From: Apoda limacodes
Lineage: Eukaryota; Arthropoda; Insecta; Lepidoptera; Limacodidae
Reading direction: 5' to 3'
NCBI GenBank assembly: GCA_946406115.1
Contig: OX291552.1
Coordinates: 5,022,001 to 5,086,000, forward strand
Length of the DNA stretch: 64,000 nt
Shown here: piece by piece, positions 27,101 to 33,788 of the stretch
Layout of the letters: the number at the start of each line of letters is the position of its first letter
How positions within the stretch are numbered: position 1 is the stretch's first letter
Translations under genes and position numbers: made by a program
Notes under the pieces: model-generated
What the model saw: only the letters and a program-made list of their open reading frames with translations
What the model was told of the DNA's origin: nothing
Database searches by the model: none

Positions 27101-27440
27101 ACGCGAATAAATAAATGGACTCACCAAAACACAATTGAAATCGCAGGAATAGAAGTAGAAAAACTAACGCCACCGCCAGATGGCGCTAAATATCTAAAAT
27201 ATTTAGGTATTAAAAAGTTTTGAAATTTTATAACAGCTTCACGATTCATGTCTCTTATTCAACAGCGTTCCAAAACTACCTTGCAATGTCAAATGGGTTC
27301 CAGTAAAGCCAGGGTCTACGTCAACAAATTACTTGGACATAATGTCACCAACTAATCAAGTGATGAAGGTCAGCAAAGACTACGGGCAGAAGAATTTCTG
27401 GAACAGCCTTGGACTATGGGAAAATGAAAATTATCACTAA
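3008..27440 (+). CDS. Gene A: secreted carboxylesterase-family protein, probably catalytically inactive
   Basis: Ten exons join without a frame break into 550 codons: 3008-3196, 15753-15849, 16913-17098, 18988-19173, 21590-21780, 22946-23114, 23686-23870, 24679-24829, 26457-26580, 27266-27440. All nine introns are GT-AG. Residues 1-18 form a hydrophobic signal peptide ending near VASAQ. The fold markers of type-B carboxylesterases are present: FRGIPYA (48-54), a Cys84/Cys100 pair, EDCLFLN (98-104), HGGA (123-126), and the nucleophile elbow GQSSGAG with Ser203. The other two triad positions are changed. The acid position reads TSHNGLYP (Asn333 instead of Glu), and the His position reads GACNGDD (Asn455 instead of His). 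The oxyanion loop holds five serines (130-134) where gene B has GAG. Length is normal for insect secreted esterases. The family hydrolyses carboxylic esters such as xenobiotics, pheromones and hormones; the triad loss argues for a binding or other non-hydrolytic role. The exact clade (beta-esterase, integument esterase or juvenile-hormone-esterase-like) cannot be fixed here. Confidence 0.9.
3582..3770 (+). repeat. Mobile repeat 'GGTTGCCTGTAAAGTCGG', copy 1
   Basis: About 190 bp, nearly identical to 44266-44456 and partly to 39550-39696. It contains a diverging ACGTGACAA near the start and TTGTCACGT at the end (inverted repeat) plus a GC-rich centre. The near-identity of copies in introns of both genes points to recent movement. 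The class is not clear; a non-autonomous DNA element is plausible. Confidence 0.65.
4010..4215 (+). repeat. Dispersed repeat, family E
   Basis: Begins around 'acaaaccgctagaccgattt' and runs through 'catgtcgtggcgtatcaa'. Related sequence occurs at 32440-32600 in the same orientation and at 16210-16345 reversed. No coding capacity. Confidence 0.55.
5555..5765 (+). repeat. 5S-rRNA-like SINE (SINE3-like), degenerate copy
   Basis: The segment at 5672-5725 resembles the internal control region of 5S rRNA: 'AAAGTCAAGCAAC', then 'GGTCAGTAATTGGATGGGTC'. Compared with the copy at 18140-18330 it lacks about 8 nt in the middle of the 5S part. The leader (agccat..., then aacagtaac.atatttgtttgt) and the tail (gcggcacactttttgttttt) are shared with that copy, so the 5S part is embedded in a dispersed repeat, not a 5S gene. 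Confidence 0.6.
7051..7643 (+). mobile_element. Non-autonomous element 'GCACTCCGGGAGTGC', copy 1
   Basis: Starts with a near-palindrome gcactccgggagtgc, followed by GAAGTGAAAAC; the inverse, GTTTTCACTTC, closes the element. The distal unit of about 140 bp (taataggcgtggcatta ... acgccgctaaa) occurs twice here, at 7261-7404 and 7502-7643. The two units are separated by an A/G homopolymer tract and a short unrelated spacer. Other copies are at 20684-21041 and, reversed, at 63267-63756. There are no long ORFs. Confidence 0.65.
7405..7434. repeat. Adjacent poly-A and poly-G tracts
   Basis: About 15 A, one T, then about 14 G. It lies between the two distal units of the repeat at 7051-7643. Such tracts are error-prone in sequencing and the lengths should be treated with caution. 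Confidence 0.8.
7773..8600 (-). pseudogene. Crypton-like tyrosine-recombinase relic with an apparent intron
   Basis: On the minus strand an N-terminal part reads '[13 protein letters not shown]', then '[14 protein letters not shown]' and '[19 protein letters not shown]'. After a frameshift near 8300 it continues as '[24 protein letters not shown]'-type sequence. A GT-AG gap (8082-8175, phase 0) then joins to '[10 protein letters not shown]', and the product runs on to '[19 protein letters not shown]' before a stop at 7773. This order resembles Crypton-type tyrosine-recombinase proteins common in insects. The catalytic C-terminal half (Arg and His-x-x-Arg motifs and the tyrosine) is missing. 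Frameshift and truncation mark it as dead. The assignment is from memory of the family and needs a profile search. Confidence 0.55.
9553..9936. mobile_element. MITE with Harbinger-type TTA target duplication
   Basis: Terminal inverted repeats GGGCGCATTCGTTCTGGGAT on the left and the complement of GGGCGCGTTCGTTCTGGGAT on the right. They are flanked by TTA at 9550-9552 and 9937-9939. The 384-bp interior repeats the word AAACGAACGC several times and has no ORF. The 3-bp TTA duplication fits PIF/Harbinger or a related superfamily. Confidence 0.75.
10388..10440 (+). repeat. Fragment of dispersed family A
   Basis: Contains 'caagtgcgagtcggactcgc' followed by 'gagggttccgta', the signature words of a family with fuller copies near 13985, 45078 and 46150. 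A short end-fragment only. Confidence 0.6.
10441..11840. other. Intron sequence, no gene recognised
   Basis: AT-rich, part of intron 1 of gene A. Two open frames of 76-81 codons (10953-11198 minus, 11296-11526 plus) resemble no family I know and are not supported by context. Confidence 0.4.
11847..12330 (+). pseudogene. CR1/jockey-like LINE reverse-transcriptase relic
   Basis: The first part reads '[20 protein letters not shown]', the linker before the RT domain in this LINE group. In a shifted frame '[17 protein letters not shown]' follows near 12000-12050, matching the RT motif FSKAFNTVDF. Then '[20 protein letters not shown]' and '[12 protein letters not shown]' (12165-12290) give the PQG and YADD motifs. 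Two frame changes, at least one stop and an internal deletion show it is dead. It is probably the same family as the C-terminal relic at 120-490. It lies in intron 1 of gene A. Confidence 0.75.
13223..15612. mobile_element. About 2.4-kb element with long inverted terminal blocks
   Basis: The left block (13223-13690) and right block (15160-15612) are inverted relatives. Each has acgtaaagttagca at the outer end (right side complementary), then repeated modules 'atgggatttagaggaaacc', 'gccgtgatttatccgtga' and 'tttgccgcttttata'. The module 'agggttttttctttttttac' followed by 'gttttagtaggcaact' also occurs inverted on the right. The ends are themselves built of head-to-head sub-repeats. The middle holds a family A element (13985-14520) and no ORF I recognise. 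The superfamily cannot be assigned. Confidence 0.6.
13985..14520. repeat. Dispersed family A, long copy
   Basis: Runs from 'agggttctgtacccgaaggg' through 'caccaggctgtatctcatta', 'accgtgatagttagacactt' and 'taagggggctcccatacaac' to 'tccgactcgcacttggccga'. The same order is seen at 45078-45355 and 46150-46565, and reversed at 29103-29312. Non-coding; class not assigned. Confidence 0.6.
15753..15849 (+). CDS. Gene A exon 2
   Basis: 97 nt, the same length as gene B exon 2. Acceptor ttttag, donor gtaagt, ends in phase 1. Encodes residues 64-95, beginning [19 protein letters not shown]. It holds Cys84, expected to pair with Cys100, and an NAT glycosylation sequon at Asn76. Confidence 0.9.
16913..17098 (+). 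CDS. Gene A exon 3: oxyanion-hole region
   Basis: 186 nt, equal to gene B exon 3. Encodes [12 protein letters not shown], then [14 protein letters not shown] and [13 protein letters not shown]. The oxyanion motif HGGA is kept, but the following loop is a serine run (130-134). Donor gtaatc, phase 1. Confidence 0.92.
17348..17525 (+). repeat. Dispersed family C copy
   Basis: Begins 'ctagctgaccccgcaaacgt' and continues through 'gtgaaagggttgaattaaaa' to 'cgaatccgactcacacttga'. Same order as 56935-57662 and, reversed, 39805-40310 and 46570-46800. Confidence 0.6.
17630..17720 (+). repeat. Dispersed family A end-fragment with CTGT run
   Basis: 'agggttccgtaccaagaggg' followed by a (CTGT)n run near 17687-17704. 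Partial copy of the family seen at 13985 and 45078. Confidence 0.55.
18140..18330 (+). repeat. 5S-rRNA-derived SINE (SINE3-like)
   Basis: Bases 18249-18306 read like the 5S rRNA internal control region in order. Box-A-like AAGTTAAGCAACG is followed by the intermediate element TCGGGC, then box-C-like AGTATTTGGATGGGTGACC. Upstream is a repeat leader 'gtgagacgagcgcaagccat ... gccatctagc ... acagtaacctatttgtttgt', and downstream 'gtggcacactttttgttttt'. A second copy at 5555-5765 shares leader, 5S part and tail, and leader-only relatives lie at 17895-18030 and 3773-3890. The 5S part is incomplete at both ends, so this is not a functional 5S gene. Known 5S-derived SINEs (SINE3) use this region as a Pol III promoter. 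Confidence 0.7.
18566..18690 (+). repeat. Dispersed repeat 'CTGATGGTAAGCGGTCACC' type
   Basis: 'ggcaaagaagcttgcggtcc', then 'cctgatagtaagcggtcatc' and 'cctatggacgcttgcaacac'. Relatives lie at 41008-41075 (same orientation), at 20585-20672 and 41425-41508 (reversed), and as a short piece at 38085-38125. A family very common in lepidopteran DNA. Confidence 0.65.
18988..19173 (+). CDS. Gene A exon 4: nucleophile elbow
   Basis: 186 nt, equal to gene B exon 4, phase 1 at both ends. Encodes [36 protein letters not shown] and [10 protein letters not shown]. Ser203 sits in the GxSxG elbow. By eye, 47 of 63 residues match gene B across this exon. Confidence 0.93.
19680..20130 (+). repeat. Dispersed family B copy
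   Basis: Begins 'tcccgcggctccgctcgccc', continues 'ggttatcggcgtaggattct' and 'gttactcccgcgggaacttt', and ends 'ttcgcatttataatattaat'. Related copies are at 31645-32010, 47653-47960, 40510-40795, 56515-56795, 58170-58342 and 62000-62220. The middle part is internally duplicated (19830-19870 and 19955-20000). Confidence 0.65.
20585..20672 (-). repeat. Dispersed repeat 'CTGATGGTAAGCGGTCACC' type, reversed
   Basis: 'ccataggctgcggtgaccgc', 'ttaccatcaggcg', 'aagcttgtttgccagcttag'. It abuts the element at 20684 through an A-rich stretch. Confidence 0.65.
20684..21041 (+). mobile_element. Non-autonomous element 'GCACTCCGGGAGTGC', single-unit copy
   Basis: Same start (gggttgcactccgggagtgc) and end (gaagttttcacttc) as 7051-7643, but with only one distal unit. 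Nearly identical to the other copies over its length. In intron 4 of gene A. Confidence 0.7.
21590..21780 (+). CDS. Gene A exon 5
   Basis: 191 nt, equal to gene B exon 5. Enters in phase 1, leaves in phase 0. Encodes [16 protein letters not shown], then [15 protein letters not shown] and AAEVKMF. Donor gtaagt. Confidence 0.93.
21800..22940. other. Gene A intron 5, no gene recognised
   Basis: AT-rich. A fragment near 22095-22135 contains 'gggttccgtagcctgtc' of family A. Nothing else identifiable. Confidence 0.4.
22946..23114 (+). CDS. Gene A exon 6: altered acid residue
   Basis: 169 nt, equal to gene B exon 6. Encodes [32 protein letters not shown] and [12 protein letters not shown]. In active relatives the position before GL is the catalytic Glu; here it is Asn333, preceded by His332, where gene B has Asp-Glu. 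Acceptor cctag, donor gtcagc. Confidence 0.92.
23160..23400. repeat. Moderately GC-rich block in intron 6, probable repeat
   Basis: Contains 'actaggcccgcgtaatggac' and 'aaggtagcccggtgcc'. It is richer in G+C than its surroundings and resembles a dispersed repeat, but I found no second copy in the window. No convincing coding sequence. Confidence 0.3.
23686..23870 (+). CDS. Gene A exon 7
   Basis: 185 nt, equal to gene B exon 7. Two acceptors lie 8 nt apart (ctttag and tttacag). Only the first keeps frame and gives [13 protein letters not shown], matching gene B's [13 protein letters not shown]. Encodes the helix-rich segment up to residue 401. Donor gtacaa, phase 0. Confidence 0.9.
24679..24829 (+). 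CDS. Gene A exon 8
   Basis: 151 nt, equal to gene B exon 8. Encodes [19 protein letters not shown], then [20 protein letters not shown]. [12 protein letters not shown] is shared with gene B. Ends phase 1 with donor gtaagc. Confidence 0.93.
24860..26040. other. Gene A intron 8, left part, no gene recognised
   Basis: AT-rich sequence. An 81-codon frame at 25460-25705 resembles nothing known and has no supporting context. Confidence 0.4.
26050..26285 (-). mobile_element. tRNA-headed SINE (Metulj-like), reversed
   Basis: Read on the minus strand, the head has a box-A-like CCTAGTTGGTAGT (26256-26268) and a box-B-like GGGTTTGATTCCCGC (26218-26233), the split Pol III promoter of tRNA genes. The body follows: 'actggacaaatatttatgtc', then 'gtcttgagtctgggtgcatt', and near 26060-26110 'ttgtctggtatcaatgacgc' and 'agctttgcttactttggggc'. 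This order fits the abundant tRNA-derived SINEs of butterflies. No cloverleaf can be completed, so it is not a tRNA gene. It lies in intron 8 of gene A. Confidence 0.7.
26457..26580 (+). CDS. Gene A exon 9: altered histidine position
   Basis: 124 nt, enters phase 1 and leaves phase 2 (donor gtatgt after ACTGG). Encodes [17 protein letters not shown] and [14 protein letters not shown]. The usual GxxHGDD has Asn455 in place of the catalytic His. The corresponding exon of gene B is not in the window. Confidence 0.9.
27266..27440 (+). CDS. Gene A exon 10: C-terminus
   Basis: Acceptor ttcaacag; completes the split Gly493 and encodes [26 protein letters not shown] and [13 protein letters not shown], then TAA at 27438. 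'FWNSL' near the end is typical of the family's C-terminal helix. No membrane anchor or retention signal is seen, so the product should be secreted. Confidence 0.92.
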
Positions 27441-27457
27441 ATTTTAATAATTAATTA

Positions 27458-27463
27458 ATTAAA
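27458..27463 (+). promoter_or_regulatory. Possible polyadenylation signal ATTAAA, gene A
   Basis: ATTAAA lies 17 bp after the stop codon. No AATAAA occurs close by. In such AT-rich DNA the hexamer is expected by chance, so this is weak. Confidence 0.25.
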
Positions 27464-27846
27464 CTAAATATCTGTTCACAAATGTATACTATTGATAAAA
27501 AGTTTTTTTTTTAAATTTAATTTTTTTACTTTTATTTTGTTTTATATAAAAAACTTCTTTATTTTTTTAACAGTGTTAACAGACCTTTAAAGCTATAAAA
27601 ATGGTTATTAAAATTAAAATTTACATAGTAGGTAGTTTCCACTACGTACAGATATGCACCTCTCCATATTGCCCGCTTCTGACTGCCATTAAGGTGCGTT
27701 TACGCTAGTGCAACAATTAGTTGAAGCAACGGATTGTCGAATGCAACAGTTTTCAACAGTGTTGTACAGTCAACAACGATCAACGTCTGTTGCAGCAGCA
27801 AATTCGACAGTTTCATTTTACATACGTTCTACAGTTGTCTGCAGTC

Positions 27847-28150
27847 ATGTCTACCAATCAAATCGGTGCTGCTGCGGCTTATTTAAATTTCGAAAGTATT
27901 CGGAAAGAAAGGAGAAAGGACATACTATCAGATGATGGAAAGTTATTTAGCAATTTTACAAGGCTATCTGCGAGTGACTTTGCAGAACTTTTGTGTTTGA
28001 TTTCGCCGTTAATCTCTAAGCAAGATACTCGTTTTCAAGATTGCATCCCGTCTAAAGTTCGGCTTGCAATTACGTTAAGTTTTTTAGGAACAGGGGATTC
28101 GTATAAATCTCTAATGTATTTATTTAAAGTATCCTACTCAACCATATCTC
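27847..28150 (+). pseudogene. Harbinger transposase, N-terminal fragment
   Basis: ATG at 27847. Encodes MSTNQIGAAAAYLNFESI, then NFTRLSASDFAELLCLISPL, DTRFQDCIPSKVRLAITLSF and SYKSLMYLFKVSYSTISLVF. This is the region before the DDE catalytic domain (DDE_Tnp_4 family); all catalytic acids are absent because the element is truncated at about 28150. The reading frame up to the breakpoint is intact, which suggests the deletion is not very old. Confidence 0.75.
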
Positions 28151-28362
28151 TGGTGTTCTCTTTGAAATACTGTTCTAATATTTTTTATTTTCTTCTTCAC
28201 CATCTCTTCTGAACACTCATACTGATTGGCTAGTTGTAGATAGGCATCTTTTTTCTTTTTATTGTCTTTATATTCACTTCGATTTATATTCCAGAGTACT
28301 TCTTCACTTCTATAATCCTCAATAAACTGAATAACTTTTTCATGCCTCCACTGATTTTCCAT
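28138..28362 (-). pseudogene. MADF-like Harbinger second protein, N-terminal fragment
   Basis: Starts MENQWRHEKVIQFIEDYRSE, then LWNINRSEYKDNKKKKDAYL and EEMVKKKIKNIRTVFQRE, the three-helix pattern of the MADF DNA-binding domain (W, YRSEEVLWN, KK.A...L). It runs towards the transposase fragment and ends about at the shared breakpoint. In Harbinger elements this protein helps the transposase bind DNA and enter the nucleus. Confidence 0.7.
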
Positions 28363-29102
28363 TTTTCACAAAACAAACAAGCAAAAATATGATTTGTAGA
28401 AACAATATTGTCGAATGAATGCATCAGCTGTGGATAGTTCAGCAACATGTCTCAACAAGTCGTATTTTGTAGAATGGTCGACGCTCTGTTGCAAGATTCA
28501 TTCCACAAACGGCAACAGTGTTGCTTTCCATATAACTGCCAGTTGTTGAACAGATATAAATGCACCTTTACGTTTTTTTGTGCTGTCCAACTCACTCGTT
28601 AATTTGTTCACCTTCAAATATAATTTTTAAATAGGTCTTTGATAGTCATAAAAGGAAAGGCTTTATGGATTAAGAATAGTGACACCGTGAAAAGTTTAAA
28701 AACAAATGAAGAGGAATTTTGTCATCTACGAACACTTTTTTTCTACTGCGCATTCAGATAATAATTTAGCCAGTTATCTCAAACTACAAGGTGAGTTTTA
28801 AAGCGATTTGTTGAAAACAAATAGTAAAAAACCAATTAACTCAATCAAATGATCAATTAATTTGTTTTCATCTATCGTCTTCAATAATTTATTTCTTGGA
28901 CATGAAATATTGTTTAAGCAAATTTAACTAAGCCATTATTATAATGAAGCAAGAAAACGAAGCATCGTTTCTTGATCTATGAGGGGCTCTTGAATATTTG
29001 TTTCATTTAAATTTAATTATTTATTTTTAAAGTGAATATATAACTAAATATTTTGTGAATATTTCAAGCGTCTACCCATTGCCGTTTTTAATATAAAGGA
29101 AA

Positions 29103-29312
29103 ACCGAGCAGAAAAATGACGTTTGTATGGGAGCTCCCTTAAATATTTTTTTAGTATTTGTTGTTATAGCGGTAACAGGAATACATCTTCTGTGAAAATT
29201 TCAATTGTCTAACTATCACGGTTCATGAGGCACAGTCTGGTGACAGACAGACGGATGGATGGACGGTCTTAGTATAGGGTGCCATTTTTACCCTTTGGGT
29301 ACGAAACCCTAA
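29103..29312 (-). repeat. Dispersed family A, reversed copy
   Basis: 'tgtatgggagctcccttaaa', 'aactatcacggttcatgagg', 'gacagacagacggatggatg' and 'ccctttgggtacgaaaccct' match the complement of 13990-14180 in order. Confidence 0.6.
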
Positions 29313-29599
29313 AAACGATTACCTCAGTGACTTCTTGGTTATGGGGTGGGGCCTAGTTTGATATATAGATAACAAAGCCGCTCATAGAAATTATAATATT
29401 TTTTAACTACTTATTATTACATCTACTGTGGAAGATTATATACGTATATACTGTGGAAATTGTTAGCGACATTTAGAGCCTCAAGATTGCAGTTTCAAAT
29501 TCTGTTCAGTTTTTTACTAAGAAAAGACAACATATGTACAAAATAACGGACATCGCCTATATTAATCTAATTTTCAAATGATATTTATCTAATCGATTC

Positions 29600-30570
29600 T
29601 AAGTCGTGAAAATAGGAAGAGTGAAAAGTACTCCGCAATTAATAACCTACGGAATTCCGCTAGGGTCAATTCTTAGACCCCTGCTGTTCCTTATTTACGT
29701 CAACGACATCCGTAACGTGGGTCATGAGGGCATGTCCTTGTATGCAGAAGACACAAGTTTATTTTATTATGGTAGGAAAATTGAACAAATAGAACAAGAA
29801 GCACCACAAGATCTTGATATCTTAAACAATTGGTTCCAAACTAATTAACTGACAATAAATATTGAAAAAACAAATTACATATTTTTTATCCCTAAAAATA
29901 AGAAAATACAAAATGATCCAAATCTGTACGTTAACAGCAAAGCTTTAAAAAAAGGAAACTCTGAAACTTACCTCGGTCTTATATTGGATAGCCAACTAAA
30001 CTGGAATCTCCACTTAAAAAAATAAGAACCAAAATTACATCTCTGACAGGTGCACTTTGATTTCCGAAAGCTGTGGAATATCTACTTTACAACTCAATGG
30101 TTAAACCTCATTTAGACTATCTAACGGAATACTTATGTTTGTAAGTATGGGGTCGGCTGCAAAAACAAATCTACAAACTGTACAGAGCAAAAAAAAAAAA
30201 TTGTGAAATTGCTGTTTCATTATCATTATCTAACCCCTAAAATGAAAGTCTGCAATGAAACTAAAATAATGACTTTGAACCAACTGCTTTAATATAAAAC
30301 GTGCATTTTAATAAGAAAAATCGTAAATGAGACTATACATACATACACAACTTAAATTTACAAAAAAGGGCAAATATCAAAAAAAATGACAAGACAAGCC
30401 AACAATATTTATTTACGTGCACCACAAACAAATTACAGAAAAAAAAATATTGTTTGAATTTATAACTGGTTATTGAATGATATTAAAGATCTACAAAGTA
30501 CTTTTCTTTTTAAAAAACACTAAAACACCAATTCTTAAAGGATTTCTCGGATCGATAGATTGAACTTAAA
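29600..30570 (+). pseudogene. LINE reverse-transcriptase relic, second family
   Basis: Encodes GIPLGSILRPLLFLIYVNDI and SLYAEDTSLFYYGRKIEQ, a degraded PQGS...YADD pair (YAED here). Then, after a stop at 29846, come 'INIEKTNYIFF', 'NSETYLGLILDSQLNWN' and, with frame changes, 'KAVEYLLYNSMVKPHLDYL' and 'RAPQTNYRKKNIV' towards 30460. The order palm, thumb and C-terminal region is that of a non-LTR retrotransposon (jockey/L2-like). Mutated active site, stops and 5' truncation mark it as dead. In the spacer between genes A and B. Confidence 0.75.
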
Positions 30571-30599
30571 AATGATATTGAAATTTACGTCGTGTTATA

Positions 30600-31640
30600 C
30601 TTATCCTATATTTTTAACTCCTATGCAATCATATTCACAAGCGATAGTTGATAACTATCCACTGTTTGATAAATTGCACGCAATAAGTCCCATACCATAA
30701 ATGAACATCATTGAAGTTTTAATTCCCCATGTCCTTAAAAGAAATCACAGTGATACGATTCCCGGCAAATGCAGCCTTGTTAATGTATGTCTACTGTGGT
30801 ATTGCTGTGTGCAATGACTGTGTGTATCTATAAATCTTACAATGTTGATGACAGCTACTTTTAAAACTGTTCCTACGCTTTCCGATGTAAGTTATGATTA
30901 TATGTACCTATTGTGTATTTCTCATGATTAGTGAATTGTATAATAATACAATTCAAATAATACAATACAATGATATAAATCGTAACATCCACGTTATACC
31001 AAATTCCGAAATTAAGTAGCTACTTGGACTCAAGTCAAGCATGTACTATACACATCAAATGGAAAATTCCAGATCACGTTTTTAACACAGATAATTATAA
31101 CAAAAATGCATTTATCAACTAAGACTTTTTCTTGTATAATAATATGGTTATAAATCATGGATGCTATAATGTAACAACGATAGCGTTATGGTAATAAAAT
31201 ATGAGAATACTTAACAGATTAATTGAACACTGGCGCTAGTTACACTACACTTAACAGCTGTCGACCAGTTTTATCCCTCTTGAAAATATGATATTTAAAA
31301 TATCTGTATTTTCAGTATAAAAAGGTTGCTAAAATGTATTTGCTTAAATTGTATTGTATCAAAATAACTGTCCCCAAAAATTTAAACCATTTAGAATTCT
31401 AAATTCGTGCAAATTATTTCAGCAAATTTATTTTTTAATCATTTCATTTTAATTTAATATTTAAAAAAAAAAAACTATAGCTTTTTAAGGTTAAGGACAC
31501 ATTCAAAATAGCAAATATGAACTTTGATTTAGGGTTTTTAAAAAGAAGCTGAGACACATATTATTATGTAGCAGTGCATAAACAAACACCGTGTGGGGCC
31601 GCTGATTACTTCATTTGAAGGATTAAAATCTTTATTTTAT
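30600..31640. other. Intergenic sequence, no gene recognised
   Basis: AT-rich spacer between the LINE relic and a family B repeat. No ORF or repeat structure that I can support. Confidence 0.4.
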
Positions 31641-31644
31641 ACTA

Positions 31645-32010
31645 GACTTTGCCAGCGGCTCCCCCCGCCCTAAATTCGGTTATCGGCGAGGTACTCCTTA
31701 ATTAGGTATACTAATTTGCCAGCTGCTCCGCCCGCCCTAAATTCGGTTATTGGCGACTGTGATTTACTCCTTAATTACACTAATGAAGTTTTCTATATCA
31801 AGCTGTAGCTATAGCTATAGTTCGTTTAAGCTCGATTATAGTTATTCCCGCGGGAATTTCGGGATAAAAAGTAGCCTATATGGTATTCCAAGACTAACCT
31901 ATATGTATGCCAAGTTTCATCCCGATCCGTCCAGTGGTTGAAGCGTGAAAGATAAACAATCATCCATCCATCCAATCAAACTTTCACATTTATAATATTA
32001 GTAGGACATA
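31645..32010 (+). repeat. Dispersed family B copy with duplicated start
   Basis: The opening words 'ttgccagcggctcc' and 'gccctaaattcggttat' occur twice (31648-31690 and 31716-31755). 'gttattcccgcgggaatttc' and the tail 'tttataatattagtaggaca' follow. Confidence 0.6.
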
Positions 32011-32439
32011 CAAAATCAGTGACTTAGCTAGACGCCTTGTTTTTCCGAATCGGTGGTAAAATTTAGTCAGATTTAGTTTTTAAGAGCGGCTGCCCAAGCC
32101 GAGGTTCGTAAAAAAGGGCAATTATAGACGTTTATATACTGTAAGTGTCGTATGCTGTGACATTGACTCTTTAGATACTGTGAGTGTAAGTGTACTGTGA
32201 CTTTTTATTTTAACAACACCATATATGAGGGTAGTTTGAATACTGCTCGCTCCCATCGATGCACAACACCTCGCTTCTACTGCCTTCTCTTGACCACGGG
32301 TAGTGGAACCTGGCCAAAATGGTTAATTTTTGTTCGAGATACCCGAAATATATATAAAAAACATAGTTCCGTAACAAGTACCGCACGAGCAACCTCCCTT
32401 GAAAATATTTTTTTATATTTAAGGATTTATACATAAAGT

Positions 32440-32600
32440 TTATTATTGCGTGTATAAAAAAACCGTTTTTTAGTGATTAAAAACAAACGGCTAAACCGAT
32501 TTTGCTTACACTCTTTTCAGATCTAAGTTATGACGTGGCGTATCAACTAATATGGTCACGAAAGCAAATTTGGTCCATTCTTCCCATGACAGGTCATCCT
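32440..32600 (+). repeat. Dispersed family E copy
   Basis: 'acaaacggctaaaccgattt' and 'tgacgtggcgtatcaac' parallel 4065-4150. Confidence 0.5.
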
Positions 32601-32924
32601 CATTCGTTCGTTCGCCATTGTCACAGTGCGGGGGAGCATTGATGAAATTCTTTATTCGCCCCAGCACGCACACACAAACTCAAGATAGGTTAATAAAAAG
32701 GCATGTATTTTCTTTTTAATGAGCCAACTAAAAATTAAGGTTTTGAACTTGAACAGATACTTATTAGGGCTGGATGCACTCGGCTGAGACCTGCTCGTTT
32801 AAGGTTAGTGTAAAGAACAGGACATTGTTGGCATTGGGCATTATGAATGTGAAAGTCGGTGGTGATACACAGATAGTTTTGAGGAGGCACTCAATTAGAT
32901 GAGGGTTTACGATTGATAGGTTTG

Positions 32925-33117
32925 CCTCTTTACGCTTAAAACGCTGTACCGATTAAGATGAAATTTGGCATGGAGATACTTTGAATCTCGGAGAAGGTTA
33001 CGACTACTTGAAAACGACAACTATCAATATTTTTTTCGTATAATTGAGGAGTTACCGTTGACCTCCTTTACCGATAGCCGAATTTAGGGCGGGTGGAACC
33101 GCGGACAAAAGCTAGTA
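32925..33117 (-). repeat. Dispersed family B, reversed variant
   Basis: Ends 'gatagccgaatttagggcgg' and 'gaaccgcggacaaaagctag', the complement of the family B start. Confidence 0.55.
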
Positions 33118-33514
33118 ACCAATATACCGATAGCTTGAATTATGATCATTTCAGGAAAACAAATGCGACTTTTATTTTGTACGAAATATAAAATTTTTGA
33201 TCAAAATTTAACAACTGAACATGAAGTGCATTCATAAATTGAAAGTGCCTAGACTTAAATCATGAGACCTAGACTTCACTAATGCAACTTGCAGCACGTT
33301 GATCGAAACTTTGATGATTTAATATCTTTACCAATGCTAAAAGTACATACTTTCTAAAATTATGTAACAGCGACATCTTAGTCATAAATTATAAGTCATA
33401 TATTCCGACATAACCTTTGAATTATCGTGCCCGGCCATGCATGTATCAATTGCCATGAGCAAAACATAATTAATGATACCATCATTAGGAGTGTGTACTT
33501 AGTAATTTATAAAA

Positions 33515-33522
33515 TATATAAG
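33515..33522 (+). promoter_or_regulatory. Possible TATA box, gene B
   Basis: TATATAAG about 75 bp upstream of the gene B start codon would place transcription start near 33545, leaving a short leader. Gene A has no comparable box at the same distance. In AT-rich DNA this is suggestive only. Confidence 0.4.
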
Positions 33523-33596
33523 ATTACCAGCTCTAACGACATTTAATTTATTCAAAAACCATCGTTACTGGCAAACGTGTGTTTTGCTGGATAACC

Positions 33597-33788
33597 ATGG
33601 CCATTCGAAATTTATTTCTTTTTTTTATTTTATTTATTTCTGTCACGGCCCAAAGTAAAGATCCTATTGTTCGGATTGAACATGGGATGTTAAAAGGCTC
33701 TTTAAAGATGTCGCTGGGCGGTAGAAGTTTTGCTAGCTTCCAAGGTATTCCTTATGCTGCTCCACCGGTTGCTGAATTAAGATTTAGG
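33597..33788 (+). CDS. Gene B exon 1: signal peptide
   Basis: 64 codons, one more than gene A, ending ELRFR before donor gtaagt in phase 0. The open frame extends upstream without an ATG, so 33597 is the first usable start. Confidence 0.9.

Larger units (their letters stand above)
27692..28567. mobile_element. Internally deleted PIF/Harbinger transposon
   Basis: Target duplication TTA at 27689-27691 and 28568-28570. Terminal inverted repeats are AGGTGCGTTTA on the left and the complement of AGGTGCATTTA on the right. It contains the first part of a Harbinger transposase on the plus strand and the first part of a MADF-type protein on the minus strand, joined at about 28150. Normal Harbinger elements carry both genes complete, so an internal deletion has removed both 3' parts. 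It lies 250 bp downstream of gene A. Confidence 0.8.

Noticed and set aside
33579..33596. Gene B start at a GTG giving six extra residues
   Set aside because: Nuclear genes rarely start at GTG, and ATG at 33597 has good context and yields a normal signal peptide.
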